A stretch of DNA of 64,000 nt from Saccharibacillus nicotianae (GCF_042681745.1 NZ_JBHUGF010000010.1:1674001-1738000); one strand, 5' to 3'. Numbered from the stretch's first letter, positions 18,063 through 28,132 are shown. Program-made: numbers and translations. Notes: generated by a model not told the origin, from the letters alone.

Positions 18063-19706
18063 GTGAAATCATTAGTAACTTATCTATCTACACTCAATCT
18101 ACGCAATTCTATTAGCATGGCTTCTTTGGTGATTGCCTTAGTGATAATCACCGGTTGTAGTACATCTCAATCAACATCTACCCCACCAGCGGAGTCAACA
18201 AGTACATCTATACATACCGAACATTCTATGTCGATGGATCATATAGGCACAACAGCTATTGCTCCTGAAGGTAGTGTGTCCAAGCGCCCTGCTCAGATCA
18301 CCAGAACACCTCAGACGATCAAAAGCAAAACGATCAACTTAATTGCACAAACGTCCTATTTAGAAATTGAAAAGGGAAAATTTTTACCGGTATGGACATT
18401 TAATCATTCGGTACCTGGCCCACAGATCGAAGTGATGCAAGGAGATACCGTTAATATTCATTTAAAAAATCAACTTAAAGTGCCTGTTTCTCTTCATGTA
18501 CATGGGGTAGTGTTGCCGAATGATATGGATGGTGTTCCAGGAATGACGCAAGATGCGATTCAACCGGGCGAAAGCTTTACGTATACATTCAAAGCGAACC
18601 ATGCAGGCACATACTGGTATCATTCTCATCAAGATAGCTTAAATCAGATTGGCAAAGGGTTATATGGCTCTTTTATCGTCAAGCAAAAGCAAGATAATGT
18701 TTCCGCTGATCATACACTGGTATTGGACGAATGGTCAGATCCAAATACCGTTGTTCCTGCAAACGAAAATAATACATTAGCTATCAATAGCAATATGGGT
18801 GCTTATAATATCTATACTGTCAATGGACGAAGTGGAGACGATATTGAGCCTATTGTTGTTCATCAAGGTGATCATGTGCGCTTACGATTGATTCATGCCG
18901 GTAATATGACTCAGACACTATATATCCATTCTTCTGCTTATCGTGTAACAGCAACAGATGGACAAGATATCAATCAACCTCAGCTATTAAATAATGGATT
19001 ACTGGTTATTGCTCCTGGCGAACGTTATGATATCGAATTTACAGCAGACCAGACAGGTCTAGCATGGATAGGTATGGTCGGAAAATCCACATTGGCGCAA
19101 TCTGTTCGGATTCCTATTCTAATTAAAAAGGCTAACACTACACCTACTTCTACTGAAATACAGCAACAGATTAGTGCACAGCGAAAACAGATGACATCTA
19201 TTCCAGATATCACCCAACCATCGCTTGATCTTACGACGTACGGTCAACCAACCAAAAGTGAGTTTACATTATCCTCTACATTTGATCGTGAATATACGTT
19301 AGATTTGGATATGGGAGTTATCGATGGTAAAATGTCATATACGATTAATAAAGAGGCTTATCCTCAAGTCAGCCAGCTCAAAGTTAAAACAGGTGAAGCG
19401 GTCAAAATAACATTAATCAATGAATCCAAAAATGAAGATCATCCTATGCACCTTCATGGTCATTCCTTTGAAGTATTATCTAAGAATGGACAAGCATTAA
19501 CAGGATCACCGATCTGGAAAGATACCATCAATGTGCGTCCCGGTGACACTTATGTCATTGCTTTTCGTGCAAATAATCCGGGCATGTGGATGGTGCATTG
19601 TCATGAACTCCATCATGCAGCTATGGGTATGATGACTGATGTCATCTACGAAGATTTTGAATCGCAGTATCATCCTGATCCAGCAGCAGGCAATATTTCC
19701 GAGTAA
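18063..19706 (+). CDS. multicopper oxidase (laccase-like) lipoprotein
   Basis: 547 aa from a GTG start at 18063, chosen because AGGAG lies 9 nt upstream; the frame upstream to 17910 lacks a ribosome site. The N-terminus ends in the lipobox ITGC. All four copper motifs are present: LHVHGV, WYHSHQ, HPMHLHGH and HCHELHHAAMGM, the last giving the type-1 Cys, His and axial Met. A Met/His-containing stretch follows the lipobox (HTEHSMSMDH), which may help bind copper. The likely role is oxidation of Cu(I), metals or phenolics outside the membrane. Confidence 0.92.
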   Translation: MKSLVTYLSTLNLRNSISMASLVIALVIITGCSTSQSTSTPPAESTSTSIHTEHSMSMDHIGTTAIAPEGSVSKRPAQITRTPQTIKSKTINLIAQTSYLEIEKGKFLPVWTFNHSVPGPQIEVMQGDTVNIHLKNQLKVPVSLHVHGVVLPNDMDGVPGMTQDAIQPGESFTYTFKANHAGTYWYHSHQDSLNQIGKGLYGSFIVKQKQDNVSADHTLVLDEWSDPNTVVPANENNTLAINSNMGAYNIYTVNGRSGDDIEPIVVHQGDHVRLRLIHAGNMTQTLYIHSSAYRVTATDGQDINQPQLLNNGLLVIAPGERYDIEFTADQTGLAWIGMVGKSTLAQSVRIPILIKKANTTPTSTEIQQQISAQRKQMTSIPDITQPSLDLTTYGQPTKSEFTLSSTFDREYTLDLDMGVIDGKMSYTINKEAYPQVSQLKVKTGEAVKITLINESKNEDHPMHLHGHSFEVLSKNGQALTGSPIWKDTINVRPGDTYVIAFRANNPGMWMVHCHELHHAAMGMMTDVIYEDFESQYHPDPAAGNISE

Positions 19707-20067
19707 GAAGTTTTTGCTATTTTTGATATTCGTTACATTAGTGTAAATAAAATCATAAGATAATTGTTTATTATAGTTATATTCTCCCCTTGTAGTAGAT
19801 AGTGAGAACATGTTCATGCTCAAATGAACTTTACACTTCAACTAGAAGGGATTTTTAATTACGCTCCAAATACAATATACATTCAATGTGTATAATCCTA
19901 TCAAATTGTGTTTTACACATACCGATGTAGTATGATAGATAGGAATATAAAACTATCCAGATCTACATCCCTTTACAAAGAATATCGTATGTGAAAATAG
20001 GATAAGCTAATATGCTGTACTTACAAATCATAAGTTTAATCTGTCTAAAGGTGGAGTCGACGACACA
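19707..20067. other. intergenic region upstream of mprF
   Basis: 361 bp. A TATGAT at 19931-19936 with TTGTGT 19 bp upstream is a weak promoter candidate for mprF. No terminator for the oxidase gene, and no repeat or RNA element, was recognised. Confidence 0.3.
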
Positions 20068-22713
20068 ATGAGAGAATCGCTTCGAAAGCTTAAAATTCTA
20101 CAATTATTCACCGCTTTATATCGTGCAAAAATTATAAGGATACTTATTCCTGTAGCTATTCTAACTATTATTTTTGTATACGGAAGACATGAGATTCAAA
20201 ATATCAATTTAGCTAAAATTATTCATGAATTACGTATGATGCCTGTTCATATCGTGATTCAATTGGTCATTGCTTCTTTTATCGCTGTATCGGCAATGAG
20301 TACTTACGATTATTTAATACGAAAGCAGTTTAAGCTTGATGTCAATTGGAAAACGACTTATCGGTATGCATGGATCGCGAATACATTTAATAATATGATC
20401 GGATTCGCAGGTCTTACCGGTGTAGGCTTACGTACATTACTGTACAAGAAAAGCGGCGTCCCGATGAAAACGATGGGTGCAGCCGTATTGTTCTTATCTC
20501 CTATTGTATTAGTAGGATTGTCTTTACTAGGCTGTTTGACGTTGATCGGTGTGTTTCCTGTTGAACCTATTTTTCAGGAGCATCCGTGGCTTCGATTAGG
20601 GGTATGGGGAGTTTCATTATATCTACCGTTCTTTTTGTTAATGCAACGTTCTTCATTATTTGCGAAATGGTTCCATAAAGGTGATGGCAAATTGCCGTGG
20701 AAAGTCATTGCTGCTTCAGTTGGCTCTTCTGTACTTGAATGGGCTTGTGCAGGTACATTATTCTGGCTTTTCGCTTTTTATGATCTGAATCATTTACCGT
20801 TTGCTCCAGTATTCGGTGTCTATGTAGTAGCTGCGATTGCAGGGATTATCAGTATGGCTCCTGGTGGTATTGGAGCATTTGACCTGATTGCTTTGCTTGG
20901 ATTACACACGTTAGGTGTTGATCCTTCACGCGCGCTAACGATTTTGTTATTGTTCCGTATTTTCTACTTTGTTGTTCCCTGGTTGATTGGTCTGGTATTG
21001 GCTGCTTTTGAAATGAGTCCAAGCAGTAAGCAAATGCGTGAAATGCTAACAACCAGTCTGGATGCTTCACGCAACACATGGGTTAAATTTTGGGGATGGC
21101 CTTCTCAATTTGGCTTACTAAGTGATCTAGGTGCATGGGCGCTGGGTAAATTAGTTTTTGCCAGCGGCGTTATTTTGCTATTGTCCGCGGCAACTCCGGG
21201 CTTGATCGATCGTTTGCGTTTTATGGAACATCTATTGTCTTTACCTATTATGCGTTTTTCTGAACAATTGTCTGTCATTATCGGAATTATGCTTATTATT
21301 GTATCTCGGGGTATTTCGCTTCGTATTCGGCGTGCGTATTTGCTGACAGGAGCGTTATTGTTAACAGGAGCTATTTTTACTTTTGCCAAAGGATTCGATT
21401 ACGAAGAAGCGATTATTTTGCTTATCGTAGCATTGGTACTATGGGTATCACGTGCTCGCTTTAATCGTGAAAGTACCAGTATTTCGATTCGGAGTATCTG
21501 GATATGGGCGTTACTTGCTTTTATTTCAGCATTATCGTATTACATGATTGGTACTCATATTCATCCTGCTATTTTGCGACATTTGCCATTACGTGCACAA
21601 CACTGGTTTTTAGACCCGCACGAATATGCGGTTACAGCAGTAATTGGATTTATCGGTGCTTTGATTTTGATAGCATCTATCTTCACTCTTCGTCCGCATC
21701 GTTATACAGGCGTTCGTCCAGATGAAGCGCAGATTGAAAAATTCACAGCCTTTATTGATAAAGAAGACGGCAATCTGCTGACTCATCTTCTGTATCTGGG
21801 TGACAAAAACTTTTACTGGGCGCAAAATGATCAAATCTTAATTCCTTATTCTCGTGTACGTGATAAATTAATTGTACTCGGCGATCCGATCGGAAATAAA
21901 AATCTGGTCGGGGCAGCTATTCAAGAGTTCCAAAGTTATGCTGACCATTATGCTTTAACTGTTGTCTTTTATCAGGCGGCACCTGAATATCTATCGATCT
22001 ACCATGAAAATGGTTATAACTTCTTTAAGCTTGGTGAAGAAGCGCTTGTACCTTTAGCTACTTTTACGTTAAGTGGCAAGAGTAACCAAAATTTGCGAAC
22101 AGCCAAAAATAAATCAGATCGTGAAGGTCAGACATTTGAAGTATTGTCTCCACCTTATCAAGCTGATCTATTAACAGAGCTACGCCAGATTTCTAATGAG
22201 TGGTTAGGTGATCGTAAAGAAAAAGCTTATTCGTTAGGCTGGTTCAATGAACCGTATATTCAGCGTTCTCCATTAGCTTTACTTCGTAATGCCGAAGGTC
22301 AGATTTTGGCATTTGCAACACTGGCTCCTGCTTATGATCAGAATCAAGTGATTTCGATCGATCTGATGCGTCATTTAAATGATACTCCTAATGGTACGAT
22401 GGATGTATTGTTTGTCCGCTTGATCGAATGGGCGAAAGAACAAGGGTATTCTTATTTCAATCTAGGGATGTCTCCACTTTCAAGTGTAGGCGAAAATCAA
22501 AATGCACACCGCGAAGAAAAATTAGCACGTCTGGTGTTCCAATATGGTGGGCACTGGTATGGATTTGAAGGATTACGCCGATACAAAGAAAAATTTTCTC
22601 CTGAATGGCAAGCGAGATATCTAGCGTATCCAGCAGGCATGGCGCTTCCTATTCTTACGCTTGATCTGGTACGCCTGGTCTCCCGTCGTCCTGAACAAGC
22701 TGAATCAGTGTAA
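20068..22713 (+). CDS. mprF: phosphatidylglycerol lysyltransferase/flippase MprF
   Basis: 881 aa. The N-terminal half (residues ~1-550) has about 14 membrane segments with the flippase-domain motif SMAPGGIGAFD. The C-terminal half (~560-870) is the cytosolic DUF2156/GNAT-like synthase domain (LGDPIGNK, FNLGMSPLSSVG, RYKEKFSPEW). MprF adds lysine (or alanine) from tRNA to phosphatidylglycerol and flips it outward, lowering surface charge and giving resistance to cationic peptides. Full length and intact. Aminoacyl specificity cannot be read. Single gene followed by a terminator. Confidence 0.95.
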   Translation: MRESLRKLKILQLFTALYRAKIIRILIPVAILTIIFVYGRHEIQNINLAKIIHELRMMPVHIVIQLVIASFIAVSAMSTYDYLIRKQFKLDVNWKTTYRYAWIANTFNNMIGFAGLTGVGLRTLLYKKSGVPMKTMGAAVLFLSPIVLVGLSLLGCLTLIGVFPVEPIFQEHPWLRLGVWGVSLYLPFFLLMQRSSLFAKWFHKGDGKLPWKVIAASVGSSVLEWACAGTLFWLFAFYDLNHLPFAPVFGVYVVAAIAGIISMAPGGIGAFDLIALLGLHTLGVDPSRALTILLLFRIFYFVVPWLIGLVLAAFEMSPSSKQMREMLTTSLDASRNTWVKFWGWPSQFGLLSDLGAWALGKLVFASGVILLLSAATPGLIDRLRFMEHLLSLPIMRFSEQLSVIIGIMLIIVSRGISLRIRRAYLLTGALLLTGAIFTFAKGFDYEEAIILLIVALVLWVSRARFNRESTSISIRSIWIWALLAFISALSYYMIGTHIHPAILRHLPLRAQHWFLDPHEYAVTAVIGFIGALILIASIFTLRPHRYTGVRPDEAQIEKFTAFIDKEDGNLLTHLLYLGDKNFYWAQNDQILIPYSRVRDKLIVLGDPIGNKNLVGAAIQEFQSYADHYALTVVFYQAAPEYLSIYHENGYNFFKLGEEALVPLATFTLSGKSNQNLRTAKNKSDREGQTFEVLSPPYQADLLTELRQISNEWLGDRKEKAYSLGWFNEPYIQRSPLALLRNAEGQILAFATLAPAYDQNQVISIDLMRHLNDTPNGTMDVLFVRLIEWAKEQGYSYFNLGMSPLSSVGENQNAHREEKLARLVFQYGGHWYGFEGLRRYKEKFSPEWQARYLAYPAGMALPILTLDLVRLVSRRPEQAESV

Positions 22714-22770
22714 TCGATGATCTTCATCCCTTTGTATCCTTGTACTAACAATAGGCACATATAAAAACAC

Positions 22771-22813
22771 AAAAAGCTCCGAACTCACCATACAGTGGAT
22801 TCGGAGCTTTTTT
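22771..22813 (+). terminator. bidirectional intrinsic terminator
   Basis: AAAAAGCTCCGAA / TTCGGAGCTTTTTT stem between the convergent mprF and the lipoprotein gene at 22839. Confidence 0.9.
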
Positions 22814-22838
22814 ATACAATATGGTAGGTAGCGATTGA

Positions 22839-23390
22839 TTATTTTACTTCTTCTAATTTAGTGATTGTCATCGATTTGATTTTATCATCACCAGGAATAG
22901 CTTTTTCAGTATACTGGAAGCTTACTTTAGATTCTTCTTTCAGACTTCCTGCTACCGTTTGAGCTGCATCACTTAATTGGAATACCATAGGTTGACCATT
23001 TACCATAATCTCAGCAGAATGTTCGTCTGCTAATCCTGTAAATGTACCTGTTGCACTTTTCGTTTCAGCCGCAGAAGAATCTGTAGTCGTGTCTGTAGCT
23101 TCGTTGTTATCGTCTGCTTCTACACTTTCTTCTGTGGTTCCGGCTGTGTTATCGTCTGTAGATGGGTTGTTCTCTACACTTTCAGCCGAAGAATCATCTG
23201 TCGTTCCTGTAGCAGGTGGTGTTACCTCTGTCGTTGTGTTAGTTTCTGTAGTACCAGTGCTACCATTTTCAGCAGGAGCTGTTGCTGGTTGCTCCTTATT
23301 GCCACATGCCGCCAACATTAGAATGCCGACTAACAAGATTAATGCAAATGGAGTCCGTTTCAGTAGTAATTGAATATTTCGTTGCATCAT
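22839..23390 (-). CDS. lipoprotein with Thr/Glu-rich linker, unknown function
   Basis: 183 aa. Signal peptide with lipobox LAAC (Cys29), then a long acidic Thr/Ser/Glu/Asp linker (~residues 30-110), then a small beta-rich domain (~112-183) with GTFTGLADEHSAEIMVNGQP. The domain looks like a short barrel; no family was recognised. Architecture is the same as the lipoprotein at 5089-5703 (lipobox, low-complexity spacer, small domain), though the domains differ. Ribosome site GGAGGTGCATTT. Confidence 0.75.
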   Translation of the reverse strand: MMQRNIQLLLKRTPFALILLVGILMLAACGNKEQPATAPAENGSTGTTETNTTTEVTPPATGTTDDSSAESVENNPSTDDNTAGTTEESVEADDNNEATDTTTDSSAAETKSATGTFTGLADEHSAEIMVNGQPMVFQLSDAAQTVAGSLKEESKVSFQYTEKAIPGDDKIKSMTITKLEEVK

Positions 23391-23572
23391 AAATGCACCT
23401 CCTCAAGTAATGTAACGCATAACTGTGGCAAAAGTTGCAAACGATCACCTATTCAGTATCCAAGCGTATATAAAGATCATACCAGATTGACAGCACTCCG
23501 CAAAATTTTTGTCATTTTGTAGAGATCACCTTCATATTTGAAATGACTAGCATTTCGTTACTATATACAAAA

Positions 23573-23616
23573 GGGACTGCTATACTGGTCTATCTTTGCG
23601 CCAGTACAGCAGTCCC
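23573..23616 (-). terminator. intrinsic terminator of the gene at 23646
   Basis: 16-bp stem GGGACTGCTaTACTGG / CCAGTACAGCAGTCCC with one mismatch, 12-nt loop; on the minus strand it is followed by TTTTG. Confidence 0.8.
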
Positions 23617-23645
23617 CTAAAGTATTTATCTTGATGAACAGTATA

Positions 23646-24221
23646 TTAAGGAATATACTGCTGTACGATTTTGCTCACTTGTCCATCTTTTACTGTAATG
23701 TGATACGGGAATACCGTAGGATCAAGTAGATCAGGTTTTTGGAAGATCGCATTTAGCTTTTGAATACTAACAGGCTCATCCCAATTGGTATCAATATCTT
23801 TCCATTGACCTGTATGATCGTAAATTTGCATCAATACTTTTGGATTAGCGGCTACTGCGTAATTATATGTTTGTGTATCATCGTTAGTAATATAATAACC
23901 ATCAGGTGCTCCGTCAATTCCACTGTTCGGGTTTTCTTTATTAAATTCAACATTGGCTGCTTCTCCAAGATACCAGTTGATAGGATCTACTGTAAGCTCA
24001 TACTTGCCATTGGAGTCACGCTCAATCTTATTAATAAAAACAGTGTAAGTTCCATCTGCCGGTACATTAGCCTCTGGTGTATACGTATCTGCATATACGC
24101 TTTGTGTAACTGTAGCAGCATCGGCTGTGACCGTTCCTGAAGTCTGAGTCAAGCTTCCAGAAGTCAAGAGGATCAATGAAGCAGCCCCTGCACCAAAAAT
24201 ACCCATCATCGTTTTAAACAT
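23646..24221 (-). CDS. secreted protein of unknown function
   Basis: 191 aa. The N-terminal signal peptide is hydrophobic (GAGAASLILLTSGSL) with likely cleavage near the ADA at residues ~33-35. The mature part is acidic and beta-rich, with ADGTYTVFINKIERDSNGKY, VDPINWYLGEAANVEFN and PFPYHITVKDGQ-like elements (the sequence reads TVFPYHITVKDGQVSKI). I do not recognise the family. It resembles small secreted proteins that report on a YTVF...WYLG fold. Ribosome site AAGGAGAGATGAAGCG. Confidence 0.65.
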   Translation of the reverse strand: MFKTMMGIFGAGAASLILLTSGSLTQTSGTVTADAATVTQSVYADTYTPEANVPADGTYTVFINKIERDSNGKYELTVDPINWYLGEAANVEFNKENPNSGIDGAPDGYYITNDDTQTYNYAVAANPKVLMQIYDHTGQWKDIDTNWDEPVSIQKLNAIFQKPDLLDPTVFPYHITVKDGQVSKIVQQYIP

Positions 24222-24597
24222 CGCTTCATCTCTCCTTAAAATGGTCGGTCAGCTCAATAGACCGCCAACAATAATGTATTGGTAACTGTTTTACTGTTGT
24301 GTAGCCTTCATTACCCGTATTACATACTTGCAGAAACATGTAACTTTTTTCCAATTATCGATTAAAGCACAATTTTTGTTTGGTTAAGTCTACGTATATG
24401 CTTTACTTCTATATTCAGTATACTGCAATAATTTCATTCAAAAGTTGCAATAAAGTTAAAAGTGAATAACAAAATTAATACCTTGTCCTAATACCTGAAA
24501 CTAATCCTTTTGCAGAAGTTTATGGTCAAAAGATTAGAATTGTAGGATGCGGTTATATATATCGTAGTACACCACATACAACGAGGAGGAATTCATA
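24222..24597. other. divergent intergenic region, nothing further seen
   Basis: 376 bp between the secreted protein and the DUF3243 gene. It is AT-rich and holds two divergent promoters. Apart from the GAGGAGG ribosome site at its right end, no terminator, repeat or RNA motif was seen. Confidence 0.4.
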
Positions 24598-24942
24598 ATG
24601 TCAGAAGAATCACATATCGTTAAAAAAGACGGAGAAATCGCAACAGGCCAGGTGGAAACTACACTTAATCGTTTGAGTGATGATCAAAAAGAAGACATTT
24701 TAAGCAATTTTGAATCGTTCAAATCTTACTTGGGTAAACGTATTCAGCTAGGTGAGTCTATTGGATTAGGCGAAGAAAAATTAGCTAAAATTGCTCAAAA
24801 AGTAGCTGATTACCTGGCTACTCATGAAGAACCTCGTAACCGTGAAGAGAAATTGCTATATGAATTGTGGAAAGTCGGCGACGAAGACCAACGTCACAAA
24901 CTAGCTCACTTGTTAGTGCGTATGGTTCAAGCAGACAAATAA
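24598..24942 (+). CDS. DUF3243 (YmfJ-like) protein
   Basis: 114-aa soluble helical protein. The C-terminal two thirds match DUF3243: LSNFESFKSYLGKRIQLGES, VADYLATHEEPRNREEKLL, ELWKVGDEDQRHKLAHLLVR. The N-terminal ~30 residues are an extension not seen in Bacillus YmfJ. Function is unknown in the family. Single gene with a perfect GAGGAGG ribosome site and a following terminator. Confidence 0.85.
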   Translation: MSEESHIVKKDGEIATGQVETTLNRLSDDQKEDILSNFESFKSYLGKRIQLGESIGLGEEKLAKIAQKVADYLATHEEPRNREEKLLYELWKVGDEDQRHKLAHLLVRMVQADK

Positions 24943-25004
24943 AACAATTTGTCATTTATAGCTTTATCAAAATTCTACTTTTATCGATAAATAATAGATA
25001 CATC

Positions 25005-25070
25005 AAAAAAATCTGCTTCTGAATCATCAGTGCCTGATCGTAGACACTCTGACTTCAAAGCAGATTTTTT
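25005..25070 (+). terminator. bidirectional intrinsic terminator
   Basis: AAAAAATCTGCTT / AAGCAGATTTTTT stem closing a long loop between the convergent DUF3243 and PAP2 genes. Confidence 0.75.
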
Positions 25071-25091
25071 GTTGGAATCCATAAGAGATCG

Positions 25092-25700
25092 TTAACGATT
25101 GCGATAACTTGATTTGCTACGCCATACTTTACGTTCGATTTGTTCATAATGATAAATGCCTAACTCCATCAAGCTTTTGGCGAGTGATATTCGTGTAAAT
25201 ACTCTATGTACTACAACAGCAATCAACACTCCTAATAAAGCTCCGGCAAGAACATCTGTAGGATAATGTACGCCTGTCCAGACTCTAGCAATCGCTATAC
25301 CTGAAGCAAGAATCAACCATACCCAACCATCACGACGACGGAATAACCAGATTGTCATTGCAATCACAAATGCACCTAACGCATGATTACTTGGAAAAGA
25401 AGCATTAGCTTCATGATGAACCAACTGAAATACTTCATGATCTACAAAGGGTCGATCTCGATAAAATAATTTGCCTAATATCCAGCTTGCTGTAAATCCG
25501 ATCAATGCCGACAATAAAGCTTGTGTGATCATACGGCGATTGGCATGTGCGCGGGTAAACCAATATATCAATGCTCCAATCACAAAAAACACCACAGCAT
25601 ATTTCGATAAAAATAACATCAGTGGATTGATAAATGAAAATACTTCTGCTCCATCATTAATCCAGCGAAAAGCTTCATAGTCTACTTGTGAAAAATTCAA
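25092..25700 (-). CDS. PAP2 phosphatase, undecaprenyl-diphosphatase (BcrC-like)
   Basis: About 202 aa, 5-6 membrane segments. The three PAP2 signature motifs are present: KLFYRDRPF, FPSNHALGAF and ARVWTGVHYPTDVLAG. These enzymes dephosphorylate undecaprenyl pyrophosphate outside the membrane, recycling the wall-lipid carrier and giving bacitracin resistance; the size and motifs fit BcrC/YwoA. The open frame reaches 25760, but AAGGAGG lies 8 nt before a TTG at 25700 and no ribosome site precedes the longer form, so I choose the TTG. Confidence 0.88.
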   Translation of the reverse strand: MNFSQVDYEAFRWINDGAEVFSFINPLMLFLSKYAVVFFVIGALIYWFTRAHANRRMITQALLSALIGFTASWILGKLFYRDRPFVDHEVFQLVHHEANASFPSNHALGAFVIAMTIWLFRRRDGWVWLILASGIAIARVWTGVHYPTDVLAGALLGVLIAVVVHRVFTRISLAKSLMELGIYHYEQIERKVWRSKSSYRNR

Positions 25701-25796
25701 TTCTTGTTCCTCCTTTATATCCCAGCCTATTATTTTAAAGCAACCCCCTCCTTTTATCAACTCTGTGTAAATTTATTGTAAACTCAATGTAAAAAA

Positions 25797-25825
25797 CCAC
25801 TTCATCTAGAGACTAGATAAAGTGG
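25797..25825 (-). terminator. intrinsic terminator of mtaD
   Basis: CCACTTcATCTA / TAGATaAAGTGG stem with a short loop, A run before it (T run on minus), 25 bp beyond the mtaD stop. Confidence 0.8.
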
Positions 25826-25850
25826 CATAGAGCGCATGTGTAACTATTTA

Positions 25851-27176
25851 TCAAATACCTTCTATAATTCGTTTGGCTCGTCTATTTCCCTCATGTATCA
25901 CTTCTTGCTCATCCAGTGTTAACAATTGACGGTGTTGCATCAGAATCTTGCCATTAACAATCGTAGTATCTACATCTGCTCCATTGGCGCTATAAGCAAG
26001 TAGAGAAACAATATGATGGACAGGTTGCAAATGAGGGCGATTGAGATCAATAAGAATCATATCTGCTTTTTTGCCCACTTCTAATGTACCGGTCTCATGG
26101 TCAATCGCTAATAATTTGGCACTTTCTATAGTAGCCATTTGCAATGACTGATACGCAGGCAATACTGTTGGATCTCCATGGTCTAACTTTTGTAACCATG
26201 TGGCTGCTTTGATCTCTTGAAACATATCCAGTGTAGTAGCACTTCCTGCTCCATCTGTACCTAACCCTACTGTAATTCCTTGTTGCATCATTTCAGTAAC
26301 AGGTGCAATTCCACATCCCAATTTCAAATTACTTACCGGATTATGAATTACACCTCCACGCATTCCTTTAAGATATTGAATATCTCGTTTGGTAAGATGA
26401 ACACTGTGTGCCAGCATTACATGCAATTGCTCAAATAATCCTAACTCATATAGATATTGTGTTGGGGTCTGCCCATAATGTTCACGAATAGTTACCACTT
26501 CTTCTTTGGTCTCAGCAAGATGGATATGAATCGGCAACTGATAATGCTCTGCTAGCTTAATCACTTCTCTTAATGAATCTGGTGGGCACGTATATGGAGC
26601 ATGAGGGCCGAACATCGTAGTGATACGTCCATCAGCTTGTCCATGCCAATTTTCTACCAGTTCTATCGCTTCTCGAATACGTGCGCCTTGATCATCTTCT
26701 TGAAAGACCAATCCGCGTGTTAAAGAGGCTCTCATCCCTACTTCATCTACTGCTTGAGCAATTTGATTCATATGCATATACATATCGGCAAAAGCGGTTG
26801 TACCTGAACGAATCATTTCCGCCATCGACAATTTGCTTCCCCAATACATATCTTCTGGAGTCATTCGAGCTTCAGCAGGAAACATTTTCTTTTCTAACCA
26901 ATCCATTAATTTGAGATCATCTGAAAATCCTTTTAACAAATTCATTGGTGTATGTTGATGTGCATTGATTAAGCCAGGCATTGTCACCATATTCGTACCA
27001 TCAATCTCTTGTACACTGTCGTGATTCATCAATTCTAGAATGGTAGGATTGATCGCTTGCTCATCTTTAGGAATAATATGCTCAATGCGATCATTGTGGA
27101 TCATAATATCCCCAATAAAAGGAGCTTCTTCTTGATTCATAGTCAAAATAGTCGTGTTACGAATATGGATACGCAT
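25851..27176 (-). CDS. mtaD: methylthioadenosine/S-adenosylhomocysteine deaminase
   Basis: 441-aa metal-dependent amidohydrolase. Metal ligands are seen in NAHQHTPMN, HIHLAETKEE, LAHSVHL and LGTDGAGSATTLDM. MtaD-type features are MDWLEKKMFPAEARMTPEDM and FGPHAPYTCP. It converts MTA or SAH to the inosyl compounds during methionine salvage, though related enzymes deaminate other adenosine-like compounds. Full length, good ribosome site CAGGAGGCAATAC. Single gene flanked by terminators. Confidence 0.9.
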   Translation of the reverse strand: MRIHIRNTTILTMNQEEAPFIGDIMIHNDRIEHIIPKDEQAINPTILELMNHDSVQEIDGTNMVTMPGLINAHQHTPMNLLKGFSDDLKLMDWLEKKMFPAEARMTPEDMYWGSKLSMAEMIRSGTTAFADMYMHMNQIAQAVDEVGMRASLTRGLVFQEDDQGARIREAIELVENWHGQADGRITTMFGPHAPYTCPPDSLREVIKLAEHYQLPIHIHLAETKEEVVTIREHYGQTPTQYLYELGLFEQLHVMLAHSVHLTKRDIQYLKGMRGGVIHNPVSNLKLGCGIAPVTEMMQQGITVGLGTDGAGSATTLDMFQEIKAATWLQKLDHGDPTVLPAYQSLQMATIESAKLLAIDHETGTLEVGKKADMILIDLNRPHLQPVHHIVSLLAYSANGADVDTTIVNGKILMQHRQLLTLDEQEVIHEGNRRAKRIIEGI

Positions 27177-27253
27177 GGTTGTATTGCCTCCTGTATAGTA
27201 AGATCATGTAACCCTATTCTCACCATACACATTGACGTAACGTTAAGGTCAAC

Positions 27254-27294
27254 TAAAAAAATCTTATCCCAATCTATATCAGATTAGAATAAGA
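27254..27294 (-). terminator. terminator between mtaD and DUF1906 gene
   Basis: Stem TCTTAT...AATCT / AGATT...ATAAGA with internal mismatches; A7 run at 27255-27261 reads as a T run on the minus strand, away from the DUF1906 gene at 27330. It may stop transcripts entering from mtaD's promoter side. Confidence 0.6.
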
Positions 27295-27329
27295 CTTTAC
27301 ATAGCAATATTATAGAATCGTGATGACGT

Positions 27330-27971
27330 TTATTCCAATTTAAATCCGCCGCCATCTCCTTGAGTTTCATTAAAATCTACAGAGAAGCCAACTTCTGTTC
27401 CACTTCCAACTTGTTTGATATTCCATTGTTCAAAAGTTCTAGAATTGCTCCAACCAGAAGATTCTGCTAACCATGTATACGATATCTCAGAAAAGTTTTT
27501 AAGGATGTACTCACAAGTAAGCCCTGACCCGTAGACTCCAATACGATATTCATTGCCTAATACTTTAAACGTATCAATCACTTTTTGAAAATAATGATGA
27601 ACAAACTCGCTTAGATCGTTTGGAGACGCATCGAAATCGACAGCAAAGTAAATCGTAGAATCTTTTGGTTGTCCAATCGTATTTTTAGCGTAATCGTAAG
27701 CAGATCTAGCATCGCTTTCTCCTACTTCTTGCGAGAAATATGACACCGATGTAGGATATCCATTTTCCCAGACAGCTACAATATACAGCCCTGCTTGAGT
27801 GAGCGCTTGCGCTTCAGTCCTGGTTAAATTTTTGTGGGGATTATTATGATTGTAATATCTACCAATAAAATGATATCCTGCTTGCTTTAACTCTAGTGCT
27901 TTTTCTTCACATAACGCTTCGGTATCAATACCTTTGTCTGTTGGACGTCCTTCAGTTGGATTCATAGACAT
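27330..27971 (-). CDS. DUF1906 glycoside-hydrolase-like protein
   Basis: 213 aa matching the Rv2525c-type glycoside hydrolase-like domain: GIDTEALCEEKALELKQAGY, FIGRYYNHNNPHKNL, TIYFAVDFDASPND, GVYGSGLTCEYIL, and a C-terminal FEQWNIKQVGSG-type ending. These TIM-barrel proteins are thought to act on wall sugars, but most are uncharacterised. There is no signal peptide, so export, if any, is non-classical or occurs on cell lysis. Start at 27971 or two codons later; both have the same GGGG ribosome site. Confidence 0.85.
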   Translation of the reverse strand: MSMNPTEGRPTDKGIDTEALCEEKALELKQAGYHFIGRYYNHNNPHKNLTRTEAQALTQAGLYIVAVWENGYPTSVSYFSQEVGESDARSAYDYAKNTIGQPKDSTIYFAVDFDASPNDLSEFVHHYFQKVIDTFKVLGNEYRIGVYGSGLTCEYILKNFSEISYTWLAESSGWSNSRTFEQWNIKQVGSGTEVGFSVDFNETQGDGGGFKLE

Positions 27972-28132
27972 GTATCCCCTTTGTGATCAGATAGTGTACC
28001 AAAAACAAAAAGTACTTGTTAATATGGTGATTGTAACATTTTTCCAGTTAGAGTTGTACTATTATAAATTAGACAATCTTTGATTATGAATGCCACTCAA
28101 AATCTTTTTCCAAAATAGTCTGTATAATAAAA

